From Pedobacter nyackensis (GTDB taxonomy: Bacteria > Bacteroidota > Bacteroidia > Sphingobacteriales > Sphingobacteriaceae): 64,000 bases of DNA. The DNA lies in the NCBI RefSeq assembly GCF_900176505.1, contig NZ_FWYB01000005.1:1-64000 (forward strand), written 5' to 3'. Position 1 is the stretch's first letter; each line of letters starts with the position of its first letter. A model generated the notes under the pieces. The model was not told the DNA's origin. It saw only the letters and a program-made list of their open reading frames with translations, and did not search any database. Of the stretch, positions 55,551-64,000 are shown in pieces. The position numbers were made by a program, and so were the translations under genes.

Positions 55551-56414
55551 TTAATGTAATGGCTGGCGTTTAACCACGCCACCTTTTATGTCAGCAATTT
55601 GCTGCTGTATAACAAACGCGTCGGGATCAATTTGCCGGATGGCGGTTTGTAACTTGCCCATTTCCAGTTTCGTTACAACAGTATATAAAATGTCAATGTC
55701 TTTCTTTTCACCATAACCACCTTCACCTTTATAAATGGTTACACCTCGTTTCATTTGGTTAATGATGAATTTTTTAATCTGCACGTTCTTCTCCGAAATC
55801 ACAGTAACACCAGTGTATTGTTCAATACCGTTTACAATATAATCCACGGTATTCGAAGCTGATAGGTAAGTTAGGATTGCATAAAGAGCTGTGTCAATGC
55901 TCAAAAGTAATGCAGCAAAACTGAAGATTACTATGTTCAGAATCAGAATAATATTACCCACAGTAAGGGTACTTTTTTTACTGATAAACAGCGCCAGTAC
56001 CTCAGTTCCATCAATCACACAACCACCTCTCATGGCTAGGCCAATCCCTCCACCCAAAAATAACCCCCCAAAAAAGGCGATCAATAATGGATCGTGCGTA
56101 ATAGGTTTGAAGGGGGCAATGACTAATAAAATAGCCAAAACGGAAATGGCAATAGAGGTTTTAATGGCAAATACCTTACCCATTTGCCGGTATCCCAAAA
56201 GCACAAAAGGAACGTTAATTATTACGATGAGGTAAGACAGGTTAAATCCGGTTATGTTGCTAATCAATAGTGATATACCGGTTACTCCACCATCAATAAA
56301 ACCACTGGGAAGTAAAAAGCTTTTTAATCCAAAACAAGCAGAAATAATACCCGCCGTTATTAAAAATAAGTTCTTAGTTAAGTTTAATTTCCGTGGTTTT
56401 GAATGGTGTCGCAT
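55551..56414 (-). CDS. YitT family membrane protein (DUF161/DUF2179)
   Basis: A 287-residue protein with five or six N-terminal membrane helices (about residues 12-190, GLKSFLLPSGFIDGGVTGISLL and GGLFLGGGIGLAMRGGCVIDGTE) and a C-terminal cytoplasmic DUF2179 domain (about 205-280, GVTIYKGEGGYGEKKDIDILYTVV). The family is widespread but has no proven function; transport is likely. It sits two bases after truB and four before ribF, so it is translated from the same mRNA. In the usual cluster ribF follows truB directly, so yitT looks inserted. Confidence 0.9.
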   Translation of the reverse strand: MRHHSKPRKLNLTKNLFLITAGIISACFGLKSFLLPSGFIDGGVTGISLLISNITGFNLSYLIVIINVPFVLLGYRQMGKVFAIKTSIAISVLAILLVIAPFKPITHDPLLIAFFGGLFLGGGIGLAMRGGCVIDGTEVLALFISKKSTLTVGNIILILNIVIFSFAALLLSIDTALYAILTYLSASNTVDYIVNGIEQYTGVTVISEKNVQIKKFIINQMKRGVTIYKGEGGYGEKKDIDILYTVVTKLEMGKLQTAIRQIDPDAFVIQQQIADIKGGVVKRQPLH

Positions 56415-56416
56415 AG

Positions 56417-57142
56417 CTATGCTTTTTGCTCCCTAAGATAGTCAACCAGATCTTTTACTTCAAACGCATTTTCCAATAAAAAGTTGCCGCTTCTGGTACG
56501 AACCAGTTTAGATAAGTAAGCACCGTTGTTCAATTGCTTGCCAAAATCAGAAACCAGTGACCTGATATACGTTCCTTTACTGCAAACGATTCTAAAATCA
56601 ACCTCAGGTAAAGCAATTCTGGTAATTTCAAATGTAGGTACTGATACGTTGCGGATGCGAAGTTCAGTTTCTTCACCACGTCGTGCTTTTACATACAAGC
56701 GTTCGCCGTTTACCTTTACAGCAGAGTGTGCCGGAGGGTATTGTTGAATATCTCCGATAAAAGGTGCTGTAGCAGCATAAATAGCCTCTTCAGTAATCCC
56801 ATCTATAGGGAATTCCTGATCAACTACTGTTTCCAGATCGAAAGAAGGGGTAGTGGCCCCTAACACCATCGTTCCGGTATATTCCTTTTCTTCTGCCTGG
56901 AAGGTGTCTATTTGTTTGGTTAGTTTTCCTGTGCAGAGAATCAACAAGCCTGTAGCAAGTGGATCTAAGGTTCCGGCATGGCCTACCTTAAGCTTCAATG
57001 GCTTTAGCGAGTTTCTGATTTTTCCTACCACATCAAAGCTGGTCCATTTATAGGGCTTGTTGATCAGTAGCAGTTCTCCCTCAGCAAAATTGAATTCAGG
57101 AAATACTTTGTTTTTTGAAGTTTCTTCTTGTTGGTCTGTCAT
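56417..57142 (-). CDS. truB: tRNA pseudouridine(55) synthase
   Basis: A 241-residue TruB that isomerises U55 in the T loop of tRNAs. The opening LLINKPYKWTSFDVV and the catalytic Asp in VGHAGTLDPLATGLL are clear, and KGTYIRSLVSDFGKQL is the third family block. The C-terminal PUA domain of E. coli is reduced or missing here, as in many Bacteroidota. Its ATG shares one base with the uppP stop (TAATG), implying coupled translation. Confidence 0.96.
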   Translation of the reverse strand: MTDQQEETSKNKVFPEFNFAEGELLLINKPYKWTSFDVVGKIRNSLKPLKLKVGHAGTLDPLATGLLILCTGKLTKQIDTFQAEEKEYTGTMVLGATTPSFDLETVVDQEFPIDGITEEAIYAATAPFIGDIQQYPPAHSAVKVNGERLYVKARRGEETELRIRNVSVPTFEITRIALPEVDFRIVCSKGTYIRSLVSDFGKQLNNGAYLSKLVRTRSGNFLLENAFEVKDLVDYLREQKA

Positions 57143-57936
57143 TACAATACATTCATTTCAACCCCCGAATAATACAGCACAATTAATAGTGCGCCAATAA
57201 TTATTCTGTACCAGCCAAAAATTCGAAATCCGTGTTTAGATAAAAAGCCAATAAACGATTTAATGGCTATGATGGCTACTATAAAAGCGATAAGGTTACC
57301 AAAAAGTAACAGCTTAACGTTTTCTGCATTAAGCAGATGGTAGCCTTTTAATAATTTATATCCCGTTGCAGCGCACATAGTAGGTACGGCAAGGAAAAAA
57401 GAGAACTCAGCTGCAGCATGTCTGGTTAGCTTTTGTTGCATTCCCCCAATAATGGTTGCAGCACTTCTGCTCAGACCTGGGAAAACGACTGCTAAAACCT
57501 GGAAACATCCAATCTTGAATGCAGTAGCATTAGTGATCTCATGCTCGTGTTTAACTGTCGGATTTTTAAAGAACTTATCAATAAATAACAGTACAATTCC
57601 ACCCAGTAGCAAAACTACCGCAATAAAAAGTGGATTGCCTAGTGTGTTGTCGATAAAATCGTTCAATAGAAATCCAAAGAATAAAGCAGGAATCACCGCA
57701 ATGATCAGCTTCACATAAAACTGCCACTTACTAAAATCAAAGAATTTTTTCCAGTAAAGGGCAACAACCGCTAAAATAGCACCCAGTTGGATGGCTACTT
57801 CAAATAGTTTTACGAAATCATCTTTACCAATTCCCATGAAGGAGCTGGCGATAACCATATGTCCTGTTGATGAAACAGGTAAAAATTCAGTTAATCCCTC
57901 TATTACGGCCAGAATAAAGGCTTGCAAATAATTCAT
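57142..57936 (-). CDS. uppP: Undecaprenyl-diphosphatase (BacA/UppP)
   Basis: A 264-residue inner-membrane enzyme. The two catalytic blocks are present: EGLTEFLPVSSTGHMVI (residues 13-29) and PGLSRSAATIIGG (about 155-167). It dephosphorylates undecaprenyl diphosphate to recycle the lipid carrier for peptidoglycan and O-antigen synthesis, and can give bacitracin resistance. Eight helices are expected. It lies nine bases after the DUF3098 gene and overlaps truB by one base, within the ftsX operon. Confidence 0.97.
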   Translation of the reverse strand: MNYLQAFILAVIEGLTEFLPVSSTGHMVIASSFMGIGKDDFVKLFEVAIQLGAILAVVALYWKKFFDFSKWQFYVKLIIAVIPALFFGFLLNDFIDNTLGNPLFIAVVLLLGGIVLLFIDKFFKNPTVKHEHEITNATAFKIGCFQVLAVVFPGLSRSAATIIGGMQQKLTRHAAAEFSFFLAVPTMCAATGYKLLKGYHLLNAENVKLLLFGNLIAFIVAIIAIKSFIGFLSKHGFRIFGWYRIIIGALLIVLYYSGVEMNVL

Positions 57937-57945
57937 TCAGTACTT

Positions 57946-58170
57946 CTATTTTTTTAAGATGGCATATACACCAAAGCCAAAGCCAAACAATACCACCAAA
58001 GGGGCCAGTAAAGTTTTTCTAAAATCATAGATGTCTGTTGTGCCGATCATCAGGATAAAGCCAAGCACAACAATTGCAATGCTGATCAATAACAGTTGAT
58101 AATTCTTTTTGGTGAACACAAGTTCAACTTTGCTGCCCTGATTTTCAGGTGATGTTTTTTTCTCTGTCAT
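57946..58170 (-). CDS. DUF3098 small membrane protein
   Basis: A 74-residue protein with a cytoplasmic N-terminal tail and two membrane helices (about residues 27-45 and 52-71), separated by TTDIYDFRKTLLAPL. It matches the DUF3098 family, found in Bacteroidota between ftsX and uppP. The function is unknown. Its ATG overlaps the ftsX stop by one base (TAATG). The fixed neighbours suggest a link to division or the undecaprenyl cycle (inference). Confidence 0.87.
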   Translation of the reverse strand: MTEKKTSPENQGSKVELVFTKKNYQLLLISIAIVVLGFILMIGTTDIYDFRKTLLAPLVVLFGFGFGVYAILKK

Positions 58171-59048
58171 TATCTGTAAAGATCGTAAATTTTTAAGTTT
58201 AAATATTTGCTCACTGCAAATGAGGTACTAATGGCAGTGATAAAGACGCCCACGCCAACAAGACTGGCTAAAATGATTCCAAACTCAGTATAGTTTCTTA
58301 GAATAATCATTTCAGGGATTTCTTTTTGTGCATAAAACAAGATGCCCAGTAAAATTAAGATGGCGATAAAAGCTGCGATTAAACCATGTAAAGCTGCCAC
58401 TAAAATAAATGGCTTACGGATGAAATTGCGGGTTGCCCCAACCAACTGCATACTCTTAATCAGAAAGCGTTGTGAGTAAATTGCTAATCTGATCGTGTTG
58501 TTAATCAGCGCGATAGATATGATCAACAATATAGCGGCAAAGCCTAAAATAATCAGACCAATGGTATTGATGTTCTTGTTTACCATGTCGATCAGTGAAC
58601 TTTGGTAGATCACTTCCTTTACAATTGGATTTTTAGCAATATTGGCTTTTAGTGCATCAATACTTTTATTGTTGGCATAATCAGCTTTTAAATAGACATC
58701 GATGGTAGAAAGCAATGGGTTATAACCCAGGAAATTTACGAAATCTTCACCTAAATCATTGGTTAAGTTTCTTGCAGCCATTTCTTTATTTACATAAACC
58801 GAGCTTTTAATGGCCTGATTGGCATTAAGCTCTTTCTGAAACTGCAAAATTTCGGTTTCTTTAGCACCTTCATCTACAATAATGTTCAGTACAATATTTT
58901 CTTTTACGTAGTTGGAAAGGTTTTTTGCATGCACTAATATCAATCCCAACATGCCCAGCATCAATAAAACCAGTGCAATACTAAATATTGTAGATATGTA
59001 AATGGTTTTTGTCTTCTTAGAAGCATCGCTAACTTCAAATTCTTCCAT
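58170..59048 (-). CDS. ftsX: Cell division protein FtsX
   Basis: A 292-residue membrane protein of the FtsX permease family. The first helix is at about residues 15-37 (TIYISTIFSIALVLLMLGMLGLI), followed by a periplasmic loop of about 110 residues and three C-terminal helices. FtsX with FtsE forms the ABC complex that activates peptidoglycan hydrolases at the division site. ftsE is not adjacent. The start at 59048 (MEEFEVSD) is preferred over a Met 14 codons upstream, because a promoter element lies at 59069-59076. It heads the operon DUF3098, uppP, truB, yitT, ribF. Confidence 0.93.
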   Translation of the reverse strand: MEEFEVSDASKKTKTIYISTIFSIALVLLMLGMLGLILVHAKNLSNYVKENIVLNIIVDEGAKETEILQFQKELNANQAIKSSVYVNKEMAARNLTNDLGEDFVNFLGYNPLLSTIDVYLKADYANNKSIDALKANIAKNPIVKEVIYQSSLIDMVNKNINTIGLIILGFAAILLIISIALINNTIRLAIYSQRFLIKSMQLVGATRNFIRKPFILVAALHGLIAAFIAILILLGILFYAQKEIPEMIILRNYTEFGIILASLVGVGVFITAISTSFAVSKYLNLKIYDLYR

Positions 59049-59068
59049 GTAATTGTTTTTATGTTCTG

Positions 59069-59102
59069 CGAAAATAAAAAATATAAGCAACTAAAGTACA
59101 AA
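59069..59102 (-). promoter_or_regulatory. ftsX operon promoter: -33 TTTG and -7-like TATTTTCG
   Basis: TTTG at 59099-59102 and TATTTTCG (one mismatch to TAnnTTTG) at 59069-59076 are separated by 22 bases, the same spacing as for recA. The leader is about 15-20 bases. Confidence 0.55.
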
Positions 59103-59443
59103 GGTAGAACGTATTTTCCTTTTAATTAGTTTAAACAGTTAAACTGTGTTGTAAAATTGTCATCAGGAAAAATCTGAAAAGGTTTAAGAGCGCGATTAAA
59201 ATTAGTTTGTCTTTTTCTTTTGTAGGAACCTTGCTTTTAAATTGCCTTAGGCTTGTTTTTTACTTGCCTGAGTAAAAGGAGGATAAAACAATAGCAAAAG
59301 AAAAACACTATTGCGTTACTGCTGTTCTTGTTAATTACATGATGATCTGGATCGGCTTGTTGTGTAACATTTTTGTACCAAAAGGATATTTCTTGCGTTA
59401 TAGAGAGAAAAAATTCCTATTGAAAACCTTAAACATTACTCCC
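59103..59443. other. Divergent intergenic region without a gene
   Basis: About 340 A/T-rich bases between the ftsX promoter and the lipocalin-like gene. An in-frame ATG at 59339 would extend that gene, but the added residues look non-coding. I see no repeat or RNA structure. Confidence 0.55.
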
Positions 59444-59851
59444 ATGAAAAAACAAATTACTTTGGTTGTCGCTTTTTTATTGATTATTGCGAGTGTCTCC
59501 AGCTGTAAGAAAGAAGAGGCTGATAGCATTAAAAAGAATATCGTAGGCCGCTGGAAGGTGGCAAAAATTGAAACTACTATTGCGGGATCAGCAACTGTGA
59601 CCTACACGGGAGTCGCATCTGATTTCTTTGAGTTTCGTAACAATGAAGAAAACGAGGTCGTAATCAGCCTTAATTCCAATAGTTATATTGGGACCTATGT
59701 TGTGGTTGTTGGCGAACGTCTTAATCTAACTTATAATGGTAAGACGCGTGATGCTCAGGTTACTTCTTCCTCGGGAAGTAAATTGGAATTTACAGCAACC
59801 GTTCAAGGTGCCACTCCTCAAACTACAGAGAAATACTACCTCATTAAATAA
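59444..59851 (+). CDS. Lipocalin-like small lipoprotein
   Basis: A 135-residue lipoprotein (lipobox VSSC, Cys at about residue 21) with a lipocalin-like opening after the anchor (NIVGRWKVAKIE) and an eight-strand pattern ending EKYYLIK. Such small lipocalin-like lipoproteins are common in Bacteroidota; they may bind hydrophobic ligands, but the function is unknown. The start at 59444 gives a clean signal peptide. A strong terminator follows within 25 bases, and it precedes a ClC gene that has its own promoter. Confidence 0.75.
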   Translation: MKKQITLVVAFLLIIASVSSCKKEEADSIKKNIVGRWKVAKIETTIAGSATVTYTGVASDFFEFRNNEENEVVISLNSNSYIGTYVVVVGERLNLTYNGKTRDAQVTSSSGSKLEFTATVQGATPQTTEKYYLIK

Positions 59852-59874
59852 TCGAATAGTAAATGAAACCCAAG

Positions 59875-59909
59875 AGGCTGCCTGGAGAATTTATCCGGCA
59901 GCCTTTTTT
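59875..59909 (+). terminator. Terminator of the lipocalin-like gene
   Basis: GGCTGCC (59876-59882) pairs with GGCAGCC (59897-59903) across a 14-base loop, then TTTTTT. The ClC promoter element starts five bases after the T tract. Confidence 0.87.
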
Positions 59910-59913
59910 GTCG

Positions 59914-59921
59914 TATATTCG
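59914..59921 (+). promoter_or_regulatory. -7-like element TATATTCG for the ClC gene
   Basis: One mismatch to TAnnTTTG. It ends 11 bases before the ATG at 59933 and directly follows a terminator, so this start must use it or a similar element; the leader is then at most a few bases. Confidence 0.5.
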
Positions 59922-59932
59922 CAGGCATATCC

Positions 59933-61189
59933 ATGGTTCAACAAGAAGATCAAGCACCTCCTTTTCGCAATCTCCTTAAGTGGATAGTCTTAGTGCTGAT
60001 TGTTGGCATTGCTGCCGGAACATTGTCTGCCGTTTTTTTAACCGCTTTAAATATGGCTACTGCTTTCAGAGATCAGCACACCTGGATGTTGTACCTGTTA
60101 CCTGTAGCAGGATTGATCATTGGACTGTTGTACCACCATAAGGGGAGGGAAGTAGAGCGGGGTAACAACCTGGTATTTGACACGGTGCATAACCCAAAGG
60201 ATATTATTCCATTCAAAATGGTGCCCTTAGTGCTGATAGGAACTATTGTAACCCATCTGTTTGGTGGATCTGCGGGGAGGGAAGGAACTGCATTGCAGAT
60301 GGCAGGTGCTACTGCCGATCAGCTGCATAAACCATTTAACCTGAATAGGGAAGATCGGGGGATATTGCTCATTGCCGGCTTAAGTGCAGGATTTGCCTCT
60401 GTTTTTGGTACCCCATGGGCTGGAATTGTTTTTGGGTTAGAAGTATTGATGTTAGCACGGATACCTGTTAAAGCTGTATTTGCAGCTGCGGCAACCGCCT
60501 TCATTGGAGCATATGTTACCGAATTATGGGGCGTAGGACATACACATTATCAGATCAGTTATATTCAGCCGCTATCCTTTAGGGCAGTGATGTATAGCGT
60601 AATGGCTGGTGTCGCATTTGGAGTAGCTGCAATTTTCTTTGTAAGGTTAACTGATGCCCTATCACATTTGTTTAAAAAGATTACTTATGCCCCGCTACGC
60701 CCTTTTATCGGAGGAATTATTGTTGTTTTGTTATTTCTTTTGCCGGGTACTTATAAATATGCCGGACTAGGCATTCCAACCATATTGGAAGCTTTTAATA
60801 CAGCTGCTCAAAGTCAGGATTTCGCACTTAAAATTATCTTTACAGCCGTAACACTTGGTGCAGGTTTTAAAGGCGGTGAAGTAACACCCTTGTTTTTTAT
60901 AGGAGCCACTTTAGGTAGCGCATTATCCTTGTTTCTCCCGCTTCCCGTTGGTTTACTTGCCGGAATGGGCTTTGTAGCGGTTTTTGCTGGGGCAGCCAAA
61001 ACACCACTGGCCTGTTGTATTATGGCCTTAGAACTGTTTGGGATTTCATGTGGGATATATGTGGGGATCGCCTGTATCGTTTCCTATTTTATTTCAGGCC
61101 GGCACAGTATTTACAATGCACCTGAAAACAAGATGCCACGTCATTTCTTATTCGGTAAAATCAAATATTCCTTTTTTAGCAAAGCCTGA
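59933..61189 (+). CDS. ClC family chloride channel or Cl-/H+ antiporter
   Basis: A 418-residue membrane protein of the voltage-gated chloride channel family with the three anion-filter blocks: GGSAGREGTALQMAG (with the gating Glu in GREG), GLSAGFASVFGTPWAGIVFGLEV and GAGFKGGEVTPLFFIGATLGSAL. About ten membrane helices are seen and no CBS domains at the C-terminus. It passes Cl- or other anions, perhaps with H+ exchange, for pH or osmotic control; a fluoride-specific role cannot be excluded. It stands alone between a terminator and leuS. Confidence 0.92.
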   Translation: MVQQEDQAPPFRNLLKWIVLVLIVGIAAGTLSAVFLTALNMATAFRDQHTWMLYLLPVAGLIIGLLYHHKGREVERGNNLVFDTVHNPKDIIPFKMVPLVLIGTIVTHLFGGSAGREGTALQMAGATADQLHKPFNLNREDRGILLIAGLSAGFASVFGTPWAGIVFGLEVLMLARIPVKAVFAAAATAFIGAYVTELWGVGHTHYQISYIQPLSFRAVMYSVMAGVAFGVAAIFFVRLTDALSHLFKKITYAPLRPFIGGIIVVLLFLLPGTYKYAGLGIPTILEAFNTAAQSQDFALKIIFTAVTLGAGFKGGEVTPLFFIGATLGSALSLFLPLPVGLLAGMGFVAVFAGAAKTPLACCIMALELFGISCGIYVGIACIVSYFISGRHSIYNAPENKMPRHFLFGKIKYSFFSKA

Positions 61190-61439
61190 TTCAGAATGAT
61201 TTGAGATTTAACAAATGCCTGGCTTGTCTTATACTGGTTTTACTTTACAAAAGCGGAGAGGTTTTACTGATTTTGGTTTACAATATGTCCGATACTGAAA
61301 AGGCTTTACAGTTTTTTTGCAGATTAATAATAACTGCTTATTTCAACGACTGTATGCATGGGGAAGGACTTTGAAGTCGGGGCAGACCAGCAAGTAACGC
61401 TATTTTATAAAACAGTTTCGCTAACAACCTTTATTTCTT

Positions 61440-61447
61440 TATTTTCG
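61440..61447 (+). promoter_or_regulatory. -7-like element TATTTTCG for leuS
   Basis: One mismatch to TAnnTTTG, 22 bases before the leuS ATG. A TTTC lies 20 bases upstream at the -33 position. The 280-base gap from the ClC gene (61190-61469) holds no other feature I can see. Confidence 0.4.
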
Positions 61448-61469
61448 CGCTATAAAAGAAGTAGCATTA

Positions 61470-64000
61470 ATGGATTACCAATTTAAAGAAATAGAGCAAA
61501 AGTGGCAAAAATTCTGGGCTCAGAATCAAACGTTTAAAGCAGAAACTGATTCTGCCAAACCTAAGTTTTATGTGCTTGATATGTTTCCCTATCCTTCAGG
61601 AGCAGGATTACATGTTGGACACCCGCTTGGCTATATTGCTTCCGATATATTTTCTAGGTATAAAAGACTAAAAGGTTTTAACGTATTGCACCCAATGGGA
61701 TACGATTCATTCGGATTACCTGCAGAGCAATATGCTATCCAAACTGGTCAGCACCCTGCTTTAACTACTGAGGCTAACATCAATACCTATCGTAAACAAT
61801 TGGATGGAATTGGTTTCTCATTCGATTGGAGCAGAGAGGTACGCACCAGTGATCCTGAATATTATAAATGGACGCAGTGGATTTTTATGCAGTTGTTTAA
61901 TTCCTGGTATAACCTGGAAACTGACCGTGCAGAAGATATCACTACGCTGATAGAGAAATTTAATGCCTCAGGAAGCGCTGATGTAAAGGCGGTATGCGAT
62001 GAGGATACTAAAAACTTCATGCCTAGCGATTGGGCAACCATGACAAGTGAAGAAAAGCAGGAAGAACTGTTAAAATACCGCTTAACTTACCTAAAGGAAA
62101 GCACTGTTAACTGGTGTGCAGCTTTGGGTACTGTATTGGCTAATGATGAAGTGATAGGTGGTTTTTCTGAACGTGGCGGTCATCCTGTTGAGCAGAAGAA
62201 AATGATGCAGTGGAGCATGCGCATCTCGGCTTATGCTGAGCGCTTGTTGCAAGGCTTAAACACCATCGACTGGCCGGAGCCTGTTAAAGAAATGCAGCGC
62301 AACTGGATTGGCAAGAGCGTTGGAGCAAGTGTAAGGTTTGCTATTCAGGCTTCTGATGAGATTTCTGCACTTAGTCAGGATTATATTGAAGTGTTTACCA
62401 CGCGTGTGGATACTATATTTGGTGTTTCGTATTTGGTACTTGCGCCAGAGCATGAGCTTGTTGCTGAATTAACTACACCAGCACAACAAATCGCCATCGA
62501 CAATTACATCGCTCAAACGAAAAAGAAATCAGAGCTCGACCGTATGGCCGATGTTAAAACTGTATCTGGAGCTTTTACAGGAAGCTATGTCATTAACCCG
62601 GTTAGTGGCGAACGCATTCAGCTTTGGATTGCAGATTATGTTTTGGCAGGATATGGTACAGGTGCCGTAATGGGCGTGCCAAGTGGCGACCAACGCGACT
62701 GGTTGTTTGCTACGCATTTTAATTTGCCAATTGTACAGATATTAGATGCTCAACAAGATATCGAACATCAGGCTGATCCAACTAAAGAAGGAAAATACAT
62801 CAATTCCGGTTTCATTAACGGAATGCACTATACAGAGGCTATTGCGACTTTAAACGCATGGCTGGAAGAAAAAGAAGTTGGTAAGGCTAAAATCAACTAC
62901 CGCATGCGCGATGCCATTTTTGGCCGTCAGCGTTATTGGGGTGAGCCAATTCCTGTGTATTTTAAAGATGGTTTGCCTTATTTAATTAAGGAAGAAGAAT
63001 TGCCTTTAATACTACCTGAAATTGATAAATATTTGCCAACTGAAACAGGCGAACCGCCTTTGGGCAGGGCAGAAGGATGGAAGTATGAGGATGAATACGA
63101 GTACGAATTGAGTACTATGCCAGGTTGGGCAGGTTCAAGTTGGTACTGGTACCGTTATATGGATGCTAGAAACGATTCACATTTTGCTTCAAAAGATGCA
63201 ATTGAATACTGGAAAGATGTAGATCTGTATATCGGTGGTTCGGAGCATGCTACCGGTCACCTGTTGTACAGCCGTTTCTGGAACAAGTTCCTCAAAGATT
63301 TGGGATATGTCCAGGAGGAAGAGCCTTTCAAAAAACTGATCAATCAGGGAATGATTCAGGGCAGAAGTAATTTTGTATACCGTGTGGTTGATTCAGAAGG
63401 AAAGGCTACCAATACGCTTGTTTCTCATGGTTTAAAGAAAGATTATAAAACAGCAGCACTTCATGTTGATGTAAATATAGTGGAAAACGAAATTCTGGAT
63501 ATTGAGCGCTTTAAATTGTTCAGACCAGAGTTTGCTGATGCAGAGTTTATTCTTGAAAACGGTAAGTACATCTGTGGTGTAGAGGTTGAAAAGATGTCGA
63601 AATCTAAATTCAACGTTGTAAATCCTGATGTGTTAATCGAAAGCTATGGTGCCGATACTTTACGTATGTACGAAATGTTCTTAGGTCCACTTGAACAAAG
63701 TAAACCTTGGAACACTAACGGTATCGAAGGTGTGTTTAAATTTCTGCGTAAATTCTGGCGTTTATTCCACAATGAGAACTGGACATTCCATGTAAGTGAT
63801 TCTGTACCTACTAAAGCAGAGTTAAAAGCCTTGCATAAAATCATTAAAAAAGTACAGGATGATGTGGAACGTTTCTCGTTTAATACTTCTGTATCTGCAT
63901 TTATGATTGCTGTGAATGAATTGACCGACCTGAAATGTAAAAACCGTCAGGTGTTGGAAGATCTGGTTGTGACACTTTCTCCATATGCACCGCACATTTG
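61470..64000 (+). CDS. leuS: Leucyl-tRNA synthetase (partial, runs off the window)
   Basis: The open frame from ATG at 61470 continues to the window's end (843 complete codons) with no stop, so the C-terminus is missing. The opening is [17 protein letters not shown]; the class I signature HVGHPLG lies near residue 50, the CP1 editing domain includes [18 protein letters not shown] (the Asp of the editing site kept, the usual HD as GD), and K708-M-S-K-S closes the catalytic site. It charges tRNA-Leu and removes mischarged amino acids. A second insert before residue 200 is longer than in E. coli, as usual in Bacteroidota. Confidence 0.96.
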   Translation, partial: MDYQFKEIEQKWQKFWAQNQTFKAETDSAKPKFYVLDMFPYPSGAGLHVGHPLGYIASDIFSRYKRLKGFNVLHPMGYDSFGLPAEQYAIQTGQHPALTTEANINTYRKQLDGIGFSFDWSREVRTSDPEYYKWTQWIFMQLFNSWYNLETDRAEDITTLIEKFNASGSADVKAVCDEDTKNFMPSDWATMTSEEKQEELLKYRLTYLKESTVNWCAALGTVLANDEVIGGFSERGGHPVEQKKMMQWSMRISAYAERLLQGLNTIDWPEPVKEMQRNWIGKSVGASVRFAIQASDEISALSQDYIEVFTTRVDTIFGVSYLVLAPEHELVAELTTPAQQIAIDNYIAQTKKKSELDRMADVKTVSGAFTGSYVINPVSGERIQLWIADYVLAGYGTGAVMGVPSGDQRDWLFATHFNLPIVQILDAQQDIEHQADPTKEGKYINSGFINGMHYTEAIATLNAWLEEKEVGKAKINYRMRDAIFGRQRYWGEPIPVYFKDGLPYLIKEEELPLILPEIDKYLPTETGEPPLGRAEGWKYEDEYEYELSTMPGWAGSSWYWYRYMDARNDSHFASKDAIEYWKDVDLYIGGSEHATGHLLYSRFWNKFLKDLGYVQEEEPFKKLINQGMIQGRSNFVYRVVDSEGKATNTLVSHGLKKDYKTAALHVDVNIVENEILDIERFKLFRPEFADAEFILENGKYICGVEVEKMSKSKFNVVNPDVLIESYGADTLRMYEMFLGPLEQSKPWNTNGIEGVFKFLRKFWRLFHNENWTFHVSDSVPTKAELKALHKIIKKVQDDVERFSFNTSVSAFMIAVNELTDLKCKNRQVLEDLVVTLSPYAPHI

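Noticed and set aside
55547..55582. Upstream start of ribF at 55582
   Set aside because: It would overlap the end of yitT and adds residues not typical of RibF; the ATG at 55546 fits the family N-terminus.
59339..59443. N-terminal extension of the lipocalin-like gene from ATG 59339
   Set aside because: The extension would place the signal peptide 35 residues inside the protein; the ATG at 59444 gives a normal lipoprotein start.
62256..62717. Minus-strand open frames within 62256-63844
   Set aside because: They lie opposite the long leuS frame, which has HIGH and KMSKS motifs; shadows.

Overview
The window comes from a chromosome of the Bacteroidota, most likely a Pedobacter-like member of the Sphingobacteriaceae. 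The reasons are two ECF-sigma/FecR/SusC/SusD loci, moderate-to-low GC, almost no Shine-Dalgarno sequences, many Bacteroidota-type -7 elements (TAnnTTTG), and the gene order ftsX-DUF3098-uppP-truB-(yitT)-ribF. No insertion sequence, prophage, CRISPR array or plasmid feature was seen. The genus is an inference from gene content only.

Layout. 1-335: the end of an rRNA operon (23S 3' end, 5S, terminator). 336-845: no recognisable gene. 887-4362 (-): a beta-propeller/HEAT/cytochrome c protein with a DUF1080 (3-keto-disaccharide hydrolase family) lipoprotein. 4499-6277 (+): a secreted subtilase. 6402-12672 (-): a tripartite RND efflux operon (TolC, pump, adaptor) headed by a small unknown lipoprotein. 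12768-14402 (-): a Crp/Fnr regulator and an NAD(P)-binding epimerase-like protein. 14556-22563 (+): ECF sigma, FecR, SusC, SusD and a purple-acid-phosphatase-like enzyme, apparently a phosphate-ester uptake locus. 23065-24507 (+): a metzincin/betagamma-crystallin lipoprotein. 24850-35879 (+): ECF sigma, FecR, SusC, SusD, two DUF5000-type lipoproteins and a GH29 alpha-L-fucosidase, a glycan utilisation locus.

From 36112 on the window is mostly housekeeping: tRNA(CAU), a START-like protein, an LptF/LptG permease, ribBA, a large TamB-like protein, tsaD, recA, nth, an ECF sigma factor with a small partner ORF, uvrA, a LysE-type exporter, a CPA2 antiporter, the ftsX-to-ribF operon (cell division, undecaprenyl recycling, tRNA modification, flavin synthesis), a lipocalin-like lipoprotein, a ClC channel and the first 843 codons of leuS, which runs off the window.

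How the parts work together. The two SusCD loci follow the surface-signalling plan in which substrate binding at the TonB-dependent transporter relieves FecR and frees the sigma factor. The distal enzyme names the likely nutrient: a phosphate ester for the first, a fucosylated glycan for the second. I found no clearly new multi-gene system. The most notable non-textbook signals are: a recurrent promoter layout in which TAnnTTTG or TAnnTTCG ends 3-5 bases before the start codon (implying leaderless mRNAs for nth, the LysE-type exporter, an lptF-like gene and the RND-operon lipoprotein); a TamB-like gene whose membrane anchor can only be read from an ATT (non-ATG) start, interlocked with the tsaD promoter; and a surface lipoprotein fusing a metzincin-like protease to a betagamma-crystallin domain.
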